A DNA stretch of 64,000 nt, taken from contig NZ_KZ319370.1 in the NCBI RefSeq assembly GCF_002744715.1, positions 434,001 through 498,000 of the forward strand, written 5' to 3'. Source of the stretch: Marinobacter profundi (GTDB lineage: Bacteria; Pseudomonadota; Gammaproteobacteria; Pseudomonadales; Oleiphilaceae). Positions 61,562 through 64,000 of the stretch are shown here, in pieces. A program made the translations under genes and the position numbers. The first letter of the stretch is position 1, and each line of letters opens with the position of its first letter. The notes under the pieces were generated by a model. The model had not been told where the DNA came from, ran no database searches, and was given only the letters and a program-made list of their open reading frames with translations.

Positions 61562-62926
61562 ATGACCGAGCAACACACTGAAATGGCGCCTGCCCAGTCC
61601 CGCAGTGAGCAGGCCGTCCGGATTATCGTGCAGGAACACCAGGCACTGTGGCGGATCCTCGATCTGCTGGACCAGTTGCTGAGCGATATGAACATCAATG
61701 AGCAGCGCCCGGATGAGCGCCTGTTCAGCAAGATCTTTGACTACATCCAGCACTTCTCGCAACGGGTGCACAGCACGCCGACGGACATCGAGCTGTACAA
61801 GCGGCTGGGTGCGAAATCCCCCGAATCGGTACCACTGCTGGAGAAACTCTCCAAAGGTTACCTGGTGGGCCACGACAAGCTGATGGAGCTGCGTGGGCTG
61901 CTGGCCAGCTGCATGGAAAACTGGCCCGAGGGCCGGGAAGAGTTCAGCCATGCCCTGGCACGGTTTACCGAAGCCCTGCGCAAGCATATCCGCAAGGAAG
62001 AGGGTGTGGTGATTCCCCGTGCCCGCAAGCTGCTGAGCGAAGAAGACTGGGCGCAGATCATCGAATCCCGCGACGTGGAAAACGACCCGCTGTTTGGCGA
62101 GCGGGTGCGGGAAGAGTTCCGCGAATTGCGCCACCAGATCGTCAGCTACACGCCGGAGCAGTTCGGGGGTCTCGGCCTCAAGCATTCCGAGCGGGTCAGC
62201 GCGCCTCACGCCAAACAGGAAATGCTGGCCATCAAGGGCCTGGCAACCTCCTACGGCCAGATCGAGGTGTTGCACGATATTGATGTGCGCATCAACAGCG
62301 GCGAGATCGTGTCGCTGGTGGGTGCCAATGGCGCCGGCAAGTCCACCCTGCTGATGAGCATTTCCGGGCTGCAGCCGATGGACCGCGGCAGCATGGTGTT
62401 CGAGGGCAAGGACCTGGCGAAGGTTTCCGCCGACCAGCGGGTGGCCCAGGGCATCGTCCAGGTGCCGGAAGGGCGCCAGGTGTTCAAGGACCTCAGTGTC
62501 CACGACAACCTGCTGCTCGGTGCCTATACCCGTGGCCGGAGCCCGGAAGTGCTGGACGACCTGGAGCGGATGTACACCAAGTTCCCGATCCTGCGGCAGA
62601 AGCGTCACAACCTGGCGGGCGAACTGTCCGGTGGACAGCAGCAGATGCTCGCCATGGGCCGCGCCCTGATGGCACGTCCGCGCCTGCTGTTGCTGGACGA
62701 GCCCAGCATGGGCCTGGCGCCGCTGATCATCGAAGAGATCTTCGACATCATCAAGGAGCTCAAGGAGGAAGGCATCACCATCTTCCTGGTGGAGCAGAAC
62801 GCCTCCCAGGCCCTGGCCCTGGCCGACCGCGGCTACGTTCTGGAGACCGGCAAGGTGGTCATTGAAGGCACCGGCCGGGAGCTGCTGAGCAACGAGAAGG
62901 TTCGCGAGGCGTATCTGGGGATGTAG
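61562..62926 (+). CDS. livF: LivF-type ABC ATPase with an N-terminal hemerythrin-like (HHE) domain
   Basis: A 454-residue protein, about 220 residues longer than normal LivF. Residues 15-155 look like a hemerythrin four-helix bundle: IIVQEHQALWRILDLLDQLL (His26), FDYIQHFSQRVHSTPTD (His64, His70), GYLVGHDKLMELRG (His104) and LRKHIRKEEGVVIPRA (His142, Glu146). The usual HHPKE box is degenerate (HSTPT), so one metal position may be altered. Residues 221-454 are a complete LivF: GANGAGKST, LSGGQQQMLAMGRAL and LLLLDEP. GAGGAG precedes the ATG, and no separate start is seen at the junction. Confidence 0.9.
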   Translation: MTEQHTEMAPAQSRSEQAVRIIVQEHQALWRILDLLDQLLSDMNINEQRPDERLFSKIFDYIQHFSQRVHSTPTDIELYKRLGAKSPESVPLLEKLSKGYLVGHDKLMELRGLLASCMENWPEGREEFSHALARFTEALRKHIRKEEGVVIPRARKLLSEEDWAQIIESRDVENDPLFGERVREEFRELRHQIVSYTPEQFGGLGLKHSERVSAPHAKQEMLAIKGLATSYGQIEVLHDIDVRINSGEIVSLVGANGAGKSTLLMSISGLQPMDRGSMVFEGKDLAKVSADQRVAQGIVQVPEGRQVFKDLSVHDNLLLGAYTRGRSPEVLDDLERMYTKFPILRQKRHNLAGELSGGQQQMLAMGRALMARPRLLLLDEPSMGLAPLIIEEIFDIIKELKEEGITIFLVEQNASQALALADRGYVLETGKVVIEGTGRELLSNEKVREAYLGM

Positions 62927-62938
62927 GCCCCGAGCGGA

Positions 62939-62965
62939 GGGGGACAGGCTTGAGGTCAGTCCCCC
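62939..62965. repeat. Palindromic repeat copy 8, after livF
   Basis: GGGGGACAGGC, a short loop and GGTCAGTCCCCC-type arm, 13 bases after the livF stop. Imperfect stem. Confidence 0.88.
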
Positions 62966-63015
62966 TCGCATTTCGTCTCGGTCGCTGTTCTGCCGGGATT
63001 CAGCCGATAAAAAAA

Positions 63016-63047
63016 GGGGGACAGGCCCGCAAGCCTGTCCCCCTTTT
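63016..63047. terminator. Repeat copy 9, bidirectional terminator between livF and paaZ
   Basis: GGGGGACAGGC, loop CCGCAA and GCCTGTCCCCC form a perfect 11-bp stem, flanked by an A run on the left and TTTT on the right, extending the stem to 15 pairs. It should stop transcription from both converging sides. Confidence 0.85.
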
Positions 63048-63098
63048 ATTTGCCTCCGCATCAGCCCCCTGGGTCCAACAGGGGCCTTATCCGGAAAC

Positions 63099-63121
63099 GC
63101 CCCGGGTTAGCGGGGCTTTTT
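63099..63121 (+). terminator. Second terminator of the liv operon, overlapping the paaZ 3' end
   Basis: GCCCCG, loop GGTTAG and CGGGGC followed by TTTTT. It lies on the plus strand over the last codons of paaZ. Confidence 0.75.
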
Positions 63122-64000
63122 GGCAACCAGCGTCAGGATGTCGTAGCTGGCAACCAGTTCATCTTTCTGATTGCGGACTTCGACGTCCCAGACCACCACG
63201 CCCTGCGGATGACCGTCAGGTGAGGTGCGGCCCTGGTCGATCTTGCGCTTGCAAGTCAGGCGGGCCTGGATGGTGTCACCGATTGGCACCGGTGTGATGA
63301 AACGCAGGGTGTCGATGCCGTAGTTTGCCAGTACCGGGCCTTCGCCCGGGGAGACAAACAGCCCCGCCGCGGCGGACAGCACAAAGTAGCCGTGGGCAAT
63401 CCGCTCGCCGAACTGGGACTGGCGGGCAGCGATTTCATCGAAGTGCATGTAGAAATGGTCGCCGGACAGGCAGCCGAAGTTGACGATGTCGGCTTCGGTG
63501 ACAGTGCGGCGATGAGTCAGCAGGGACTCGTTGATCTGCAGGTCTTCGAAATGACGGCGGAACGGGTGGATGCCGGTCTCGATGACCTTGGCGCCACGCA
63601 CATACTCACCGGTCACTGCCGCCAGCATGGTCGGCGAACCCTGGATAGCGGTGCGCTGCAGGTAGTGATGAACCGCGCGGATACCGCCCAGTTCCTCGCC
63701 ACCACCGGCGCGTCCGGGGCCACCGTGCTTGAGCATCGGCAGCGGCGAACCGTGGCCGGTGGACTCCTTGGCAGCCTGGGCGTCCAGCAGGTGCAGACGA
63801 CCGTGGTAGGCCGCCAGCAGCGGTACGATCCGGGCGGCAATGGCCGGGTCGCGGGTGCTCAGGGTGGTCACCAGTGAACCCTTGCCCTTGGCGGTAATCT
63901 CGACCGCCTGCTCAATGGTGTCGTACGGCATGATGGTGGCAACCGGGCCGAAGGCCTCGATGTCGTGGGCACCACCGTCCTGCTCCGGATTACGGCACAG
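63107..64000 (-). CDS. paaZ: PaaZ bifunctional protein, C-terminal part (5' end beyond window)
   Basis: The frame is open to the window edge, leaving about 297 C-terminal residues of a protein normally near 680. The first part ([78 protein letters not shown]) is the end of the aldehyde dehydrogenase domain. The last 150 residues are the MaoC-like hydratase with [12 protein letters not shown] and [10 protein letters not shown]. PaaZ opens the oxepin-CoA ring in phenylacetate degradation and oxidises the aldehyde. It is convergent with livF. Confidence 0.94.
   Translation of the reverse strand: MCRNPEQDGGAHDIEAFGPVATIMPYDTIEQAVEITAKGKGSLVTTLSTRDPAIAARIVPLLAAYHGRLHLLDAQAAKESTGHGSPLPMLKHGGPGRAGGGEELGGIRAVHHYLQRTAIQGSPTMLAAVTGEYVRGAKVIETGIHPFRRHFEDLQINESLLTHRRTVTEADIVNFGCLSGDHFYMHFDEIAARQSQFGERIAHGYFVLSAAAGLFVSPGEGPVLANYGIDTLRFITPVPIGDTIQARLTCKRKIDQGRTSPDGHPQGVVVWDVEVRNQKDELVASYDILTLVAKKPR

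Noticed and set aside
61529..63061. A 510-residue minus-strand open frame opposite livF
   Set aside because: It is rich in His, Gln and Arg without hydrophobic-core patterning and lies opposite an intact ATPase gene.

Overview
The window looks like chromosomal DNA of a high-GC, marine or halophilic gammaproteobacterium, most like Marinobacter or a relative. I infer this from protein resemblance (a TeaABCD-type ectoine TRAP system, a Marinobacter-like Amt and DUF6231 protein, CatI/CatJ-type CoA transferase) and not from any database search. I saw no rRNA, tRNA, CRISPR array, insertion sequence or phage gene.

Layout. 1-4729: the 3' end of an RND efflux pump, then a translationally coupled ABC ATPase, FtsX-type permease and AttH/CrtC-like lipoprotein. 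4734-6588: an ammonium channel with a sigma54/NtrC-type control region, and a YkvA protein. 6621-10077: an apparent minus-strand operon of a cryptochrome/photolyase, a DUF6231 protein and a retinol-saturase-like oxidoreductase. 10212-12507: glutathione-dependent formaldehyde dehydrogenase and a ketopantoate reductase.

12549-27508 is a complete benzoate to TCA-cycle island. BenK and BenE import benzoate; BenABC and BenD convert it to catechol; CatA, CatB and CatC open and isomerise the ring product to the enol-lactone; PcaD, CatI/CatJ and PcaF carry it to succinyl-CoA and acetyl-CoA. Two regulators sit at divergent promoters: an IclR protein (PcaR type) with two perfect GTTCG-N5-CGAAC palindromes, and a LysR protein (CatR/BenM type) with a perfect ATAC-N7-GTAT site.

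27536-37506 holds housekeeping and small genes: exonuclease, RNase J-like hydrolase, globin, thioesterase, YchJ, RarD, LysR, CDF transporter, SixA-CHAD fusion and a DJ-1 family protein. 37772-47691 holds a lipoprotein acylase, an orphan TRAP binding protein, a potABCD polyamine importer and a membrane diguanylate cyclase. 47770-52970 holds two secreted nucleotide/nucleic-acid hydrolases, a thioesterase and a universal stress protein that ends a teaABC TRAP operon (53013-56075). 56287-64000 holds a PaaX repressor, a divergent five-gene Liv-type ABC importer whose last ATPase carries an N-terminal hemerythrin-like domain, and the 3' part of paaZ.

Three patterns cut across the window. First, nine copies of a palindromic repeat (GGGGACAGACC / GGTCTGTCCCC) lie between genes, act as likely terminators, and in one case sit in frame inside a YchJ gene. 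Second, several genes end in short tandem duplications that include their own stop codon. Third, strong hairpins separate binding-protein genes from their permease genes. The hemerythrin-LivF fusion is the most unusual protein.
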